From contig DEHW01000097.1 of NCBI GenBank assembly GCA_002352135.1, positions 1 to 20,721 on the forward strand: a stretch of DNA of 20,721 bases, given 5' to 3'. The first letter of the stretch is position 1. Each line of letters starts with the position of its first letter. The notes beneath the pieces were generated by a model. The model was not told the DNA's origin. It ran no database searches and worked only from the letters and a program-made list of their open reading frames with translations. Position numbers and translations under genes: made by a program. Below, one piece after another: positions 8,651-17,351 of this stretch. This stretch comes from Lysobacterales bacterium UBA2790. Its GTDB lineage: Bacteria; Pseudomonadota; Gammaproteobacteria; Xanthomonadales; Xanthomonadaceae.

Positions 8651-9517
8651 CTACCCTGCACTGCGTTGCAGTTGAGCGGCTTCCCAGGTGTTTTGCATCA
8701 AGGTGGCCACGGTCATCGGGCCGACGCCACCGGGGACTGGCGTAATCCACGAAGCGCGTTCCAAGGCCGCCTCAAAGCCAACATCGCCAGTCAGTCCGCC
8801 ATCCGGCAGTCGATTGATGCCCACGTCAATCACGACGGCTCCCGGTTTGATCCACTCGCCGGGAATGAGGCCCGGACGCCCCACCGCAACGACGACGATG
8901 TCGGCTTGGCCCACGTGTCGCTGCAAGGTTTCCCGTGGGGTGAACTTGTGGCAACTCGTCGTGGTGCAACCGGCGATCAACAGTTCCAGGGCCATCGGCC
9001 GCCCCACATGATTGGACACACCGACAATCACCGCCTGGTGCCCACGGACGGGTCGATCCGTATGCGACAACAGGTGAACAATGCCTTTGGGCGTACAGGG
9101 GCGAAGTCCCAACTGTCGCAGGGCGAGACGGCCGACGTTCTCGGCGTGAAATCCATCAACGTCCTTCTTCGGATCGATCCGATGCAACAACGCGACATCA
9201 TTGATATGCGCAGGCAAGGGCAATTGAACGAGGATGCCTTGCACCGCAGGATCGACGTTCAACCGATCCACCAGCGCCATCAGTTCCTGCTCGCTGGTAT
9301 CCGCGGGCAAATCGAAATCAAATGACCGGAAACCGACATGCTTGCACGCGCGGCGCTTGTTGCGGACATAGACCGTCGACGCCGGATCGGCACCCACCAA
9401 CACCACAGCAAGGCCAGGTTTCGCATGACCCGCAGCAACCTCAGCACGAACGCGAGCGGCCAGATCGTCAAGCAACTGATCCGCGATCTTTTTTCCATCC
9501 AGCAGTCGTGCCGTCAT
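8651..9517 (-). CDS. folD: Methylenetetrahydrofolate dehydrogenase/cyclohydrolase
   Basis: The 288-aa bifunctional enzyme interconverts 5,10-methylene-, 5,10-methenyl- and 10-formyl-tetrahydrofolate with NADP+, supplying formyl groups for purine synthesis. Y50 and K54 (YVRNKRRA) form the YxxxK catalytic motif. The substrate loops [10 protein letters not shown] and [10 protein letters not shown] are present, followed by the Rossmann part with [15 protein letters not shown] and the C-terminal [20 protein letters not shown] 9517 is preferred over TTG 9523, and gives exactly the E. coli length. In SNHVGRP, H replaces the I common elsewhere (SNIVGRP). It is probably transcribed separately from tatT (114-bp gap) and follows moeB by 79 bp, in which a candidate -10 (GATAAT, 9549-9544) can be seen. 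Confidence 0.96.
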   Translation of the reverse strand: MTARLLDGKKIADQLLDDLAARVRAEVAAGHAKPGLAVVLVGADPASTVYVRNKRRACKHVGFRSFDFDLPADTSEQELMALVDRLNVDPAVQGILVQLPLPAHINDVALLHRIDPKKDVDGFHAENVGRLALRQLGLRPCTPKGIVHLLSHTDRPVRGHQAVIVGVSNHVGRPMALELLIAGCTTTSCHKFTPRETLQRHVGQADIVVVAVGRPGLIPGEWIKPGAVVIDVGINRLPDGGLTGDVGFEAALERASWITPVPGGVGPMTVATLMQNTWEAAQLQRSAG

Positions 9518-9543
9518 GCCCAAGGTCCCAGAAAGTGCAGTGG

Positions 9544-9549
9544 ATTATC
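9544..9549 (-). promoter_or_regulatory. Candidate -10 box for folD
   Basis: GATAAT (5 of 6 matches to TATAAT) lies 27 nt upstream of the folD start in the moeB-folD gap. The best -35 is GTGACG at a 19-bp spacing, which is weak. Read-through from moeB is the alternative. Confidence 0.35.
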
Positions 9550-9596
9550 CCGCACTTGCCCTGATAACGTCACCACACACTTGGATGGATTGCCGA

Positions 9597-10790
9597 CTAC
9601 CGCGACTCACTGGAGCAATAGTGCGAGGCCGTATCGTCAGCGCTTTCGACACTCCCATTGCGGTCGATCCCGCACACCGAGCATTCCGGGTCAGGCCGCA
9701 GTCGCGACTCCCGAAAGCGCATCGACAGCGCATCCACATGCAGTAGTCGACCGCTCAAGGAATCGCCCAGACCAAGTACCAGCTTGAGCGTCTCAGTTGC
9801 CTGAATCAGTCCGATCAATCCCGGCAACACGCCAAGAACACCCGCCTCAGCGCAATTGGGCGCGTCCTGAGCGCGAGGCGCATGCGGAAACAAACAGCGG
9901 TAACAGGGACTGACGCCACGCTGGCGCCCAGCGTCGAATACGCTGACCTGACCATCGAAGCGCTGGACGGCACCGTAGACCAACGGCTTCCCCAGTCGCA
10001 CACAGGCGTCTGAAAGCACATAGCGCGTCGCGAAGTTGTCCGCACCGTCAACCACCGCATCAACATCGTGAAGACAGGTGTCCACGTTGCTACGATCAAC
10101 CCGTTGCTGAATGGCCTCGACCTGAATTCTCGGATTCAGCGCCAGCAGACTCATCCGCGCCGATTCCACTTTTGGCATGCCGATTCGAGCGTCGGCATGA
10201 ATGACCTGTCGCTGCAGATTGCTTCGCTCGACGCGATCATCGTCCAACACGCGCAGCGTCCCTACCCCAGCGGCGGCCAAATACAAGGCAACAGGCGAAC
10301 CCAGTCCACCCGCCCCCACCAGAAGCACTCGTGCGCGAGCGAGTTTCTCCTGCCCCATCAGGCCAACATCCGGCAAACGGATATGTCGGGAATAGCGGTC
10401 GAGGTACTCGGCGTCGGCAGCGTCCTGCAGCGCCACCGGGAGCCCGCGCGCCTTCCACGCGGCGAATCCCCCTTGCACAGAACTGACATGCTGATAGCCC
10501 ATGTTCGACAGATCGCGCGCAGCCAATAGTGAGCGCTGTCCGCTCGCACAGATCAGCATCAGCGGTTGATCCAGAGCAGCGACTTGACGAGGGATCGACA
10601 GCTCAATGCTGCTTCTCGACAAACCCATCGCACCTGCAGGCATCCCAGACACGCGTTCGATGTCCTCACGCACGTCCACCAGCAATGCGCCCGACTGCAT
10701 CGACTTGAAGGCCGCATCCACATCGATTTCCGTCACGTTCAAACGCGCCGAACCAAGCGGATCCAGCACACTCACGGCGTGTTGCCCCAT
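9597..10790 (-). CDS. moeB: Rhodanese-MoeB/ThiF fusion, sulfur-carrier adenylyltransferase
   Basis: The 397-aa protein joins an N-terminal rhodanese domain (about 18-120; active-loop C81 in CASGQRS) to an E1-like adenylyltransferase (about 130-378). The latter has the nucleotide loop GAGGLGSP at 159-166, the SNLQRQ arginine motif, C313 (PNCAEAG), and a four-cysteine zinc site C296/C299 and C370/C373. MoeB adenylates the C-terminal glycine of MoaD for molybdopterin synthesis; ThiF does the same for ThiS. The rhodanese can pass persulfide sulfur to the activated carrier. In human MOCS3 the same two domains occur in the opposite order. The ATG at 10790 overlaps the end of moeA by 19 nt, so the genes are coupled. 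Context favours MoaD as the carrier; ThiS or another ubiquitin-like carrier cannot be excluded. Confidence 0.92.
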   Translation of the reverse strand: MGQHAVSVLDPLGSARLNVTEIDVDAAFKSMQSGALLVDVREDIERVSGMPAGAMGLSRSSIELSIPRQVAALDQPLMLICASGQRSLLAARDLSNMGYQHVSSVQGGFAAWKARGLPVALQDAADAEYLDRYSRHIRLPDVGLMGQEKLARARVLLVGAGGLGSPVALYLAAAGVGTLRVLDDDRVERSNLQRQVIHADARIGMPKVESARMSLLALNPRIQVEAIQQRVDRSNVDTCLHDVDAVVDGADNFATRYVLSDACVRLGKPLVYGAVQRFDGQVSVFDAGRQRGVSPCYRCLFPHAPRAQDAPNCAEAGVLGVLPGLIGLIQATETLKLVLGLGDSLSGRLLHVDALSMRFRESRLRPDPECSVCGIDRNGSVESADDTASHYCSSESR

Positions 10791-12013
10791 CTGTCGATGG
10801 ATGCAAAGGCCTCGACGCTGACGACGTCCCCTGCCTGAAGTTCTGCCTCGTGCTCATCCATGACCCACAGTGCATTGCTGACGGCGGCGGCCACCAACCG
10901 ATGCGAGCCATCGATCGGGTTGGGCTTCACCCAGAGTTGTCCGTTCTCGTCCACACCGAGCGCACCACGGCGATATTCGCGGCGTCCGGATTGGCGGATG
11001 ACGGCCTCCGTCAGTTTCGCACGCAAAGGCTGAGCGCCGTCCCTTCGCACCTGCAAGGAATCCAACAACGGACGTGCAAGTTGCCGGAAGGTTGCCAGCA
11101 CCGAGACAGGATTGCCTGGCAAACCTAGGTAAAGACTGCGCCCCAGCTCGCCGAACAGCACGGGCATGCCGGGCTTCATCCGGACTTTCCAGAAAATCGG
11201 CCGACCCGACTCCCTCAGGAGCGTCGGCAGGAAGTCCTTGTCGCCTGCCGAAACACCGCCGCACGTCAAAATGAGATCGAAGACTTCTGCCGCATCCATC
11301 AGCGCTGCTCTCAGACGATTCGGATCGTCCGGAAGGGCGGGCCAAGAGACCGATTCAATCCCGCACTCAGCAAGAAGCGCCTGCAACATCGGTCGGTTGC
11401 TGTCGTAGATCTGCCCCGGCTCTAGGTGCTCACCAGGCTGACGAAGTTCGTCGCCCAAGGTAAACACCGCAACCGTGGGCCGTGTGAACACGGCGATACG
11501 ATCCAATCCGCAAGCCGCCGCAACACCAATGCGTGCGGCGTCGAGTGTCGAGCCCGCAGAAAGCAACAGCTCGCCTTGCCGGGCATCTTCGCCCACGCAG
11601 CGGACGTACTCTCCCTGGCGACTTGGCGCACGCAGAATGGTCACATGCTCCCCAACACGCTCGGCCTGCTCGCGCATCACCACGGTGTCATAGCCTTCCG
11701 GCACGCCTGCACCCGTCGTGACCAGGACGCAAGTACCCGGCTGCGCGACGAAAGAAGCGCTGCAACCCGCAAACTGCTCACCCAGCACACGTAGAGAACA
11801 TGGCGTGGACGCGGCCACGTCATCCCACCGGATGGCGAATCCGTCTACGGAGGAGTTGCGATGCGGCGGCAGCGGCAGCGGCGCGTGCACGTCGGTCGCC
11901 AGAACGCGACCGCTAGCGCGGGCAAGAGGAATCCGTTCGGTGCTGGCAATTCGCGCATTGCCAGCTTCCTTGACGAGACGGAGCGCTTCGTGAAAAGCAA
12001 TCATCGTTTGCAT
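10772..12013 (-). CDS. moeA: Molybdopterin molybdenumtransferase
   Basis: The 413-aa enzyme inserts molybdate into adenylated molybdopterin to give active molybdenum cofactor. The family pattern is clear: SSVDGFAIRWDD near the N-terminus, TTGAGVPEGYDTVVMRE, the MoCF-binding core GGVSAGDKDFL, KVRMKPGMPVLFG and GLPGNPVSVLATF, and a C-terminal beta domain. The length is close to E. coli MoeA (411 aa). ATG 12013 (MQTMIAFHEAL) is chosen because GAGGAA precedes it by 8 nt; the open frame to 12046 has no such signal. It is followed by the overlapping rhodanese-MoeB gene. No other molybdenum cofactor genes lie in the window. The 106-bp gap to der probably holds its promoter, but I see no strong match. 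Confidence 0.95.
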   Translation of the reverse strand: MQTMIAFHEALRLVKEAGNARIASTERIPLARASGRVLATDVHAPLPLPPHRNSSVDGFAIRWDDVAASTPCSLRVLGEQFAGCSASFVAQPGTCVLVTTGAGVPEGYDTVVMREQAERVGEHVTILRAPSRQGEYVRCVGEDARQGELLLSAGSTLDAARIGVAAACGLDRIAVFTRPTVAVFTLGDELRQPGEHLEPGQIYDSNRPMLQALLAECGIESVSWPALPDDPNRLRAALMDAAEVFDLILTCGGVSAGDKDFLPTLLRESGRPIFWKVRMKPGMPVLFGELGRSLYLGLPGNPVSVLATFRQLARPLLDSLQVRRDGAQPLRAKLTEAVIRQSGRREYRRGALGVDENGQLWVKPNPIDGSHRLVAAAVSNALWVMDEHEAELQAGDVVSVEAFASIDRWGNTP

Positions 12014-12119
12014 CGGCAAAGTTCCTCGACAGATCATCCACGCCATTGAGCTTAACGGCCTGATTGTCGGCGCACCAGGCGATGCTTATGTCACTGCAAG
12101 CAACGAGAAGCCAGCGAGA

Positions 12120-13532
12120 TTACTTGCCTTTGACATGCCGCAGCATGCGCTTGTGGCGTCGCACCTGGCGTTCGCTTGGCGCGGCTCGCGGTTTGTCCTT
12201 GTAGGGATTCTCGCCCTCGCGGAATTCGAGCCGGATCGGTGTGCCGACCAACTTGAAACGTTTGCGGAAGAAGTTCTCGAGATAGCGCTTGTAGCTTTCA
12301 GGCAAGGTGCGCAGGCGACTTCCGTGGATTACGATGGTTGGCGGACTCTGCCCGCCTGAATGCGCGTAGCGCAGCTTGGCGACGTGTCCATTGACCATGG
12401 GCGGCTGGAAACTCTCGAATGCAATTTCAAGAGCACGGTTGATTTCAGATGTCCCGAGGATCTTGTGTGCCGAGTCATACGCACGATGCACCGCTCGGAA
12501 CAGCTCGCGCATCCCCGTGCCATGCTTGGCCGAGATCGTGATGATCGGTGCGTAGTCAACAAACTGCAGCTTGCGTTCCAGATCCGCCTTGCACTGTTCC
12601 CGCTGATAGCTGCTGAGCCCGTCCCATTTGTTGACCGCGATGATCAGGGCACGCTGCGCGTTCAACACATGGCCGAGCACCGTGGCATCCTGATCGGTAA
12701 CGCCTTCGCTCGCATCCAGCAGAAATACGACGACTTGCGATTGTTCGATGGACTGTAACGACTTGAGCACGCTGAACTTCTCGACCGTCTCGTCAACGCG
12801 AGCACGTCGGCGTATTCCCGCGGTGTCGATCAAACGGTAGCGCTTACCCTCCCTATCCAGATCCACGGCAATCGAGTCACGAGTGGTTCCCGGCACATCA
12901 GACGCCAGCACACGGTCTTCTCCGAGGAGTCGATTGACCAAGGTGGACTTGCCAACATTCGGGCGACCGACGATCGCCAATCGCAAACGGTCATGGCCTT
13001 CAATCGCCGGATCCATTGCCGCCTCGTTCTCGACGGGCTCAGGCAACAATCCCAGCAGGCGATTCAACACTAGTGGGATACCGCGACCACTGGACGCCAC
13101 CAACGAGAACGCATCCGCGATCCCCAGGCGCGCAAACTCCGCCAATGCGCTCGGCTCATCGACGCCGTCGACCTTATTCACCAACAACATCACTGGTTTG
13201 CTCTGCTTTCGCAGCTTGGCCAGAATTTCCTGATCGTCGGGGGAAATTCCTGCACGTGCATCGACCACGAAGAGAATGGCGACAGATTCCTCAACGGCCG
13301 ACCAGGATTGGGTCTCGGCTAGACCCGCCAATCCGCCTTCACCACTACCCAGTCCCCCAGTATCAACGACCATGAAGGGCCGCCGCTCCGCGAGTCGACA
13401 AACGCCATATTGACGGTCACGCGTCAACCCAGGCTGATCGGCCACCAGCGCGTCGCGGGTTCGCGTCAAGGCATTGAATAGTGTCGACTTGCCCACATTG
13501 GGCCGACCGACCAAAGCAACCAGAGGTAACAC
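12120..13532 (-). CDS. der: Ribosome-associated GTPase Der (EngA)
   Basis: The 470-aa GTPase acts in late maturation of the 50S ribosomal subunit. It has the diagnostic two tandem G domains: P-loops GRPNVGKS at 9-16 and 189-196, DxxG as DTGG (about 57-60) and DTAG in the second domain, and NKVD and NKWD guanine motifs. A C-terminal KH-like domain with a basic tail ([13 protein letters not shown]) follows. No ATG exists near the domain start. GTG 13532 ([12 protein letters not shown]) fits best, with GAGG 5 nt upstream; GTG 13538 is a close alternative. The frame is open to 13718, but the extra residues do not look like Der. It follows bamB, as in E. coli, after an unusually long 262-bp gap containing a strong hairpin. 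Confidence 0.95.
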   Translation of the reverse strand: MLPLVALVGRPNVGKSTLFNALTRTRDALVADQPGLTRDRQYGVCRLAERRPFMVVDTGGLGSGEGGLAGLAETQSWSAVEESVAILFVVDARAGISPDDQEILAKLRKQSKPVMLLVNKVDGVDEPSALAEFARLGIADAFSLVASSGRGIPLVLNRLLGLLPEPVENEAAMDPAIEGHDRLRLAIVGRPNVGKSTLVNRLLGEDRVLASDVPGTTRDSIAVDLDREGKRYRLIDTAGIRRRARVDETVEKFSVLKSLQSIEQSQVVVFLLDASEGVTDQDATVLGHVLNAQRALIIAVNKWDGLSSYQREQCKADLERKLQFVDYAPIITISAKHGTGMRELFRAVHRAYDSAHKILGTSEINRALEIAFESFQPPMVNGHVAKLRYAHSGGQSPPTIVIHGSRLRTLPESYKRYLENFFRKRFKLVGTPIRLEFREGENPYKDKPRAAPSERQVRRHKRMLRHVKGK

Positions 13533-13687
13533 ACTCACCTCACAAATGGATGTCCAAAAGGCCTCGCAGCTACTCAGTGCAATCCCTGCACCCAAAATGC
13601 GAAGCACTGAAAAGGCGTTATCGCCGCCAGACCGAGTTTGCCTGAAACGGCCATGGCGGAACCGGATTCGCCGCCACCAATACGTGA

Positions 13688-13710
13688 AGCTGACTTCGAC
13701 GAAGTCAGCT
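13688..13710. other. Perfect 10-bp hairpin between bamB and der
   Basis: AGCTGACTTC (13688-13697) and GAAGTCAGCT (13701-13710) are exact complements separated by GAC. The element sits 84 nt after the bamB stop and 156 nt before the der start. No T-run follows on either strand, so it resembles a rho-assisted stop, an mRNA-processing stem or a protein-binding palindrome more than a classical terminator. The remainder of the 262-bp gap shows nothing else I can assign. Confidence 0.65.
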
Positions 13711-13794
13711 GATCTCAAAGTCTACGCCGCGCACAACGGACGCAAGACCAGCCACCTTCCGCAACCTACTTGACGACCGGAATCCGGTGCGACC

Positions 13795-14952
13795 TCAGTT
13801 CTCCAGCGCGTACGCCGCAACCCGTCCTGAACTACTCACGACGACTGCAATTCCATCGGCGCTTATCACGGGCGACGCAACAATCGGTTCATCACCGAGC
13901 TGCTCGCGCGCCGCCAAAGCGCCATCCGCAACGCTCAGCCAGTGAACATAGCCCTCAAGATCACCCACCACGGCGAAACTTGATTGGATCGCCGGTGGAC
14001 TCAGCCACCGATGCGCCAGCACATCCTGCTTCCACATCGCCGAACCCGTGGATCGATCGAGCGACCAGACTGTTCCCTGATCATCAACAGTCAGCAACTG
14101 CTGGCCAGCCAAAGCAAAACCCGCATAGGTTGAGATCTCACGATTCCATAAAGGACGTGCCGACACGCCGTCGATCGCCAGCGCCTGACCACGAAAACTG
14201 GCCGCGTACACCTGCGCACCATCCACCACAATGGAACCATCCACATCGACCATGCGGTCCAGCTCGGTGCGACCTTCACCAACGGCAACCACTTGCTCCC
14301 AAATCTGAGCGCCGGTCTCAAGATTGAGGGCAACCACCTGTCCACCGTCATACCCAAGGTAGACGCGACCATCGGCCACTTCTGGTGCCGAGTTTCCACG
14401 CAAGGTCAACGACGGCATTCCTCGGTCATACACCCAGCGGCGCTCACCATCAATCGCAGAAAATGCGTAGACCCGTCCGTCATTGACGCGAACGACAATG
14501 AGTCCACGAGAAATGGCCGGCTGAGAAATGACCTCCGACGAAACGGTCGCGCTCCAGCGCTCTTCGCCATTGTCGGGGTTCAGAGCGAGAACACGGCCAT
14601 CCAGACTCGCGACCACCAACGTCGCCTCGGCTGCAGCCGGGGATGAGGACAATCGCAAGCTGGTGTCCCGCTTCCACAGCTGTCGACCACTGTCCAGATC
14701 CAAGGCCTGAATTTGTCCATCCGAATCAGCAGTGAAGACCGTCCGATTGTCAATGGCCACCCCTTGGCGTAATCCCTGCTTCCCTTCGCCGCCTCCAACA
14801 CTGGCAGACCATAGCTGCCGGACACCGACTTGTGGCGAGAACTCCGTCAATTCAGCCGGTGGTGCGACATTTTCGCGTTTGCTGCTGCGCGACGAACTGC
14901 ACCCGGTGGAAAACACGACAGCGGCAAGAAGGAGAAACAATAGACCACGCAT
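13795..14952 (-). CDS. bamB: Outer membrane assembly lipoprotein BamB
   Basis: The 385-aa lipoprotein belongs to the BAM complex that folds beta-barrel proteins into the outer membrane; it sits on the periplasmic face and contacts BamA. The signal peptide ends in a lipobox (VVFSTGC, lipidated C18). The rest is an eight-bladed beta-propeller of PQQ-type repeats, recognisable as recurring W-x-tryptophan docking segments such as GRQLWKRD, GEERWSAT, GERRWVYD, GAQIWEQV and GSAMWKQD. The conserved BamB segment GEGRTELDRMVDVDG is present. The length is near the E. coli protein (392 aa). The start codon shares one base with the yfgM stop (TGATG), so translation is coupled. Confidence 0.95.
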   Translation of the reverse strand: MRGLLFLLLAAVVFSTGCSSSRSSKRENVAPPAELTEFSPQVGVRQLWSASVGGGEGKQGLRQGVAIDNRTVFTADSDGQIQALDLDSGRQLWKRDTSLRLSSSPAAAEATLVVASLDGRVLALNPDNGEERWSATVSSEVISQPAISRGLIVVRVNDGRVYAFSAIDGERRWVYDRGMPSLTLRGNSAPEVADGRVYLGYDGGQVVALNLETGAQIWEQVVAVGEGRTELDRMVDVDGSIVVDGAQVYAASFRGQALAIDGVSARPLWNREISTYAGFALAGQQLLTVDDQGTVWSLDRSTGSAMWKQDVLAHRWLSPPAIQSSFAVVGDLEGYVHWLSVADGALAAREQLGDEPIVASPVISADGIAVVVSSSGRVAAYALEN

Positions 14953-15605
14953 CAGGACTGCCCGTCCGTATCTGCGGGACCACCGATACTGTCCAGCTTG
15001 AGTTGCACAATGCCTCTGGTTGCCGCATTCGCATCCAAGTGCGTCAGGGCGTCCTCGTAGGCTTTCACTGCTTCTTCCCGACGCCCAGCAGCAGCCAATG
15101 CGTCACCACGGATTTCATCAGCAATACCGCGAAAGCCAGCCGGAACGCCGTTCAACAATGCCAGTGCCTCATCAAATTTCCCAGCAGCCACCAACACTCG
15201 AGCCTGCCTGGTTTGTGCCAGAGCGGCCAGCGCGGGACTTACCGCCAGCGACTGCGCCCTCTTCAGAACGGCCAATGCCCCATCGGCATCCCCCCCAGAG
15301 AGCCTAGTAGCACCAAGCTGCATTTGAGCAAGAGCGGAATATGCAGTCGTCGAATGCTTTTCAGCCAGAGATTGACTCAAGGTTTCGCCCAGCTCGGCAT
15401 CCTTGCGCTCAATGGCATCGGTCAGTGACTGATAGTCTGCCGCGGCCGCTTGCTCAGCCTGCAAACCGGAATCCTGCCACCACTGCCACGCGAAAAAACA
15501 CAAAAGGCCAACCGCGATGCCACCAAGCAGTGAGCCAGAATTGTCGTGCAACCAGCGACGCACGCGCTCGCCACGCTCGTGCTCATCCATCATTTCCAAG
15601 GACAT
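14952..15605 (-). CDS. yfgM: YfgM-type TPR membrane protein (SecYEG ancillary)
   Basis: The 217-aa protein has a short cytoplasmic N-terminus (ERGERVRRWLHDN), one membrane span at about 25-43 and a periplasmic TPR-like domain (repeats such as SALAQMQLGATRLSGGDADGAL and KFDEALALLNGVP). E. coli YfgM has the same architecture, binds the SecYEG translocon with PpiD and hands proteins to periplasmic chaperones. ATG 15605 follows GGGAAG by 7 nt. It is coupled to bamB downstream and lies 67 bp after rodZ. In E. coli ispG and hisS lie between rodZ and yfgM; here they are absent. Confidence 0.9.
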   Translation of the reverse strand: MSLEMMDEHERGERVRRWLHDNSGSLLGGIAVGLLCFFAWQWWQDSGLQAEQAAAADYQSLTDAIERKDAELGETLSQSLAEKHSTTAYSALAQMQLGATRLSGGDADGALAVLKRAQSLAVSPALAALAQTRQARVLVAAGKFDEALALLNGVPAGFRGIADEIRGDALAAAGRREEAVKAYEDALTHLDANAATRGIVQLKLDSIGGPADTDGQS

Positions 15606-15648
15606 ACCATGTCTTCCCAGTTGACCGTATCAGTTGGTGACTCCGACC

Positions 15649-15665
15649 ACCGCCACTCTGGCGGT
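15649..15665 (-). other. Small hairpin between rodZ and yfgM
   Basis: ACCGCC (15649-15654) and GGCGGT (15660-15665) form a 6-bp stem with a 5-nt loop just after the rodZ stop. No T-run follows, so a terminator is not established. It occupies the place where ispG-hisS would be in E. coli. Confidence 0.35.
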
Positions 15666-15672
15666 ACCAAGA

Positions 15673-16596
15673 TCAGCCTCCCGTGGGCGGCGCGATCCCG
15701 TCTTCACCAAGTGTAATTCTCGCGACGTTAGCACGTTGATAAGGAGACACATCAAGCGCCTCACCATTCAGGTGGACTTCAACCCCGTTGGCATTCCCCA
15801 AGGCCAAACGGTAGCCTGGCTCCACGTTGTAACGGTGCTCGGTTCCAGCTCTAAACACACCCATATCAACCACCACACCCGATGCATCGCGAACTTCAAC
15901 CCAACTGTCTTGGGTCACGTTCAGCACGAGCCCACTGCCAACGTCCTGCAATGCGCCGTTCGGATTCGGCTCCGCGTCCGACTCAGTCGCCACAGAAGGC
16001 GGCAAGGTAGGTGCCAGTGAAGCCATCACGGGGTAGCTCTCGTTCCGCACGCCAGCAGGTACGACCGGGACAGTTGGCGCAGCCACTGAAACGTGATGAA
16101 GCGCTTGAGGGTCCCCTTGCGACGCAGAAACCGGCACTTCCAAAGGCGTAATTTCAGCTTTGCGCGATGGCAACTGCCCGTAGCTCGCAAGCCATATGAC
16201 CGGGACAACGATCGCAGCAGTCAGAAATACGTGCCCAGTGCGGCGAACTAAGCGCAGCAATCCCTGGTTTGACCGCTTTGAAACTGCGGCTGGAAAGGTC
16301 AGTGGTGTTTCCGCATCAAGCGATGCCTCGACATCAATACTCTGCCGAACAAGCACCAAAGGCATGTCCAACAGTCTCAGATAGGCACCCAGGTAGCCGC
16401 GGACATAGACGGGGGCACCCAGCGCGTCGAACTGTCCTTTTTCCATCTGTTCGATCAAATGCTGCTTTATATGCAGCCGAGCAGCGGCGTCATGCAGGCT
16501 CAGACCCAACGACTCTCGACGCAGTCGAAGCCGCGTCCCCAGCGGGACGTTGTCAACAGCGACTTGGGTCGCGCTTTCCAACTCTTGATGACTCAT
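15673..16596 (-). CDS. rodZ: Cell-shape protein RodZ
   Basis: The 307-aa bitopic inner-membrane protein links MreB filaments to the cell-wall elongation machinery. A cytoplasmic Xre-type helix-turn-helix domain (about 18-85: GTRLRLRRESLGLSLHDAAARL, then FDALGAPVYVRGYLGAYLRLL) is followed by one membrane span at about 121-139, a Pro/Ala/Val-rich periplasmic linker and a C-terminal beta domain (DUF4115, about 223-300, with TQDSWVEVRDASGVVV). It is slightly shorter than E. coli RodZ (337 aa), mostly in the linker. The start overlaps the pilF stop by 4 nt (ATGA). The order pilF-rodZ is common in gammaproteobacteria with type IV pili. Confidence 0.93.
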   Translation of the reverse strand: MSHQELESATQVAVDNVPLGTRLRLRRESLGLSLHDAAARLHIKQHLIEQMEKGQFDALGAPVYVRGYLGAYLRLLDMPLVLVRQSIDVEASLDAETPLTFPAAVSKRSNQGLLRLVRRTGHVFLTAAIVVPVIWLASYGQLPSRKAEITPLEVPVSASQGDPQALHHVSVAAPTVPVVPAGVRNESYPVMASLAPTLPPSVATESDAEPNPNGALQDVGSGLVLNVTQDSWVEVRDASGVVVDMGVFRAGTEHRYNVEPGYRLALGNANGVEVHLNGEALDVSPYQRANVARITLGEDGIAPPTGG

Positions 16597-17351
16597 GGCG
16601 TCTCTGGCTCCCCCTGGAACGCTTTGGACGGTGTGTAATCTGGAAACTCGGTCCGCAACTGCTCAAGATAGCGAGCGGATGCGTCCGCGTCGCCCAGCTG
16701 CGCTTCGATACGCGCTGCCAACTCCAAGGCCTCAGGGATTCTTGCCCCCTGTGTCTCATAGCGTTGCATAAAAGCGCGAGCCTTTAGCGGTTGCTCTTGC
16801 TCAAAGGTCAATCTCGCCATCGCATACAGCACGACAGGGCTGGAACCATCAAACTGCAGGGCTCTGCGCAGGTGCGATTCGGCAAGAGAAAGTTGACCGG
16901 CATCCAAGGCGCACAGGCCAGCGTTGGTATAGACCAAACCGGGCGTCTTGTAGAACGGATCGTCCATCGCCACCTGAAAACGCTGCTGAGCGTCGTCATA
17001 GCGAGCGTTCCTGCAGAGGAACTGACCCAGATTGTTGTTCTCCGCACCCGACTCCGGTACCAACTCCACAGCCCGTCGATAGTGCTGTTCAGCCCTGCTT
17101 TGGCGATCTATTCGCTCGTAGAGCACCGCGATCATGGTGTGCGCGTCGACGGCTTTAGGATCCAACTCCAGAGCGCGCGTCAGCTTCTCAAGCGCCATGT
17201 CGAACTGGCCACGTTCCAGGTAGGCTCGCCCCATCTGGATATTGTTCTGCACTGCCACCGAGGTCGTGCCGTCGTTGCGTCGGACGGAGGGACTCGTCGA
17301 GGCGCAGCCAGCCAGCAGCATCAGCACAAATACGAGATCAAGCCGCCGCAT
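16593..17351 (-). CDS. pilF: Type IV pilus assembly lipoprotein PilF/PilW
   Basis: The 252-aa outer-membrane lipoprotein is the pilotin that helps localise and assemble the PilQ secretin of type IV pili. ATG 17351 gives a lipoprotein signal [16 protein letters not shown] (lipidated C16). TPR units follow from about residue 35 to 215, e.g. [62 protein letters not shown] and [20 protein letters not shown]. The frame is open to 17408, but that would bury the signal inside rlmN. The true start still overlaps the end of rlmN by 14 nt, and its stop overlaps rodZ, so the three are coupled. Pilus genes proper are not in the window. Confidence 0.93.
   Translation of the reverse strand: MRRLDLVFVLMLLAGCASTSPSVRRNDGTTSVAVQNNIQMGRAYLERGQFDMALEKLTRALELDPKAVDAHTMIAVLYERIDRQSRAEQHYRRAVELVPESGAENNNLGQFLCRNARYDDAQQRFQVAMDDPFYKTPGLVYTNAGLCALDAGQLSLAESHLRRALQFDGSSPVVLYAMARLTFEQEQPLKARAFMQRYETQGARIPEALELAARIEAQLGDADASARYLEQLRTEFPDYTPSKAFQGEPETP

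Noticed and set aside
13533..13718. N-terminal extension of Der to 532 aa
   Set aside because: Der proteins begin at the first G domain; the extension has no family likeness, and GTG 13532 has a suitable GAGG upstream.
13776..13788. Palindrome ACCGGA-A-TCCGGT just after the bamB stop
   Set aside because: With a 1-nt centre it cannot form a stable hairpin without losing pairs, and short GC-rich palindromes are expected by chance.
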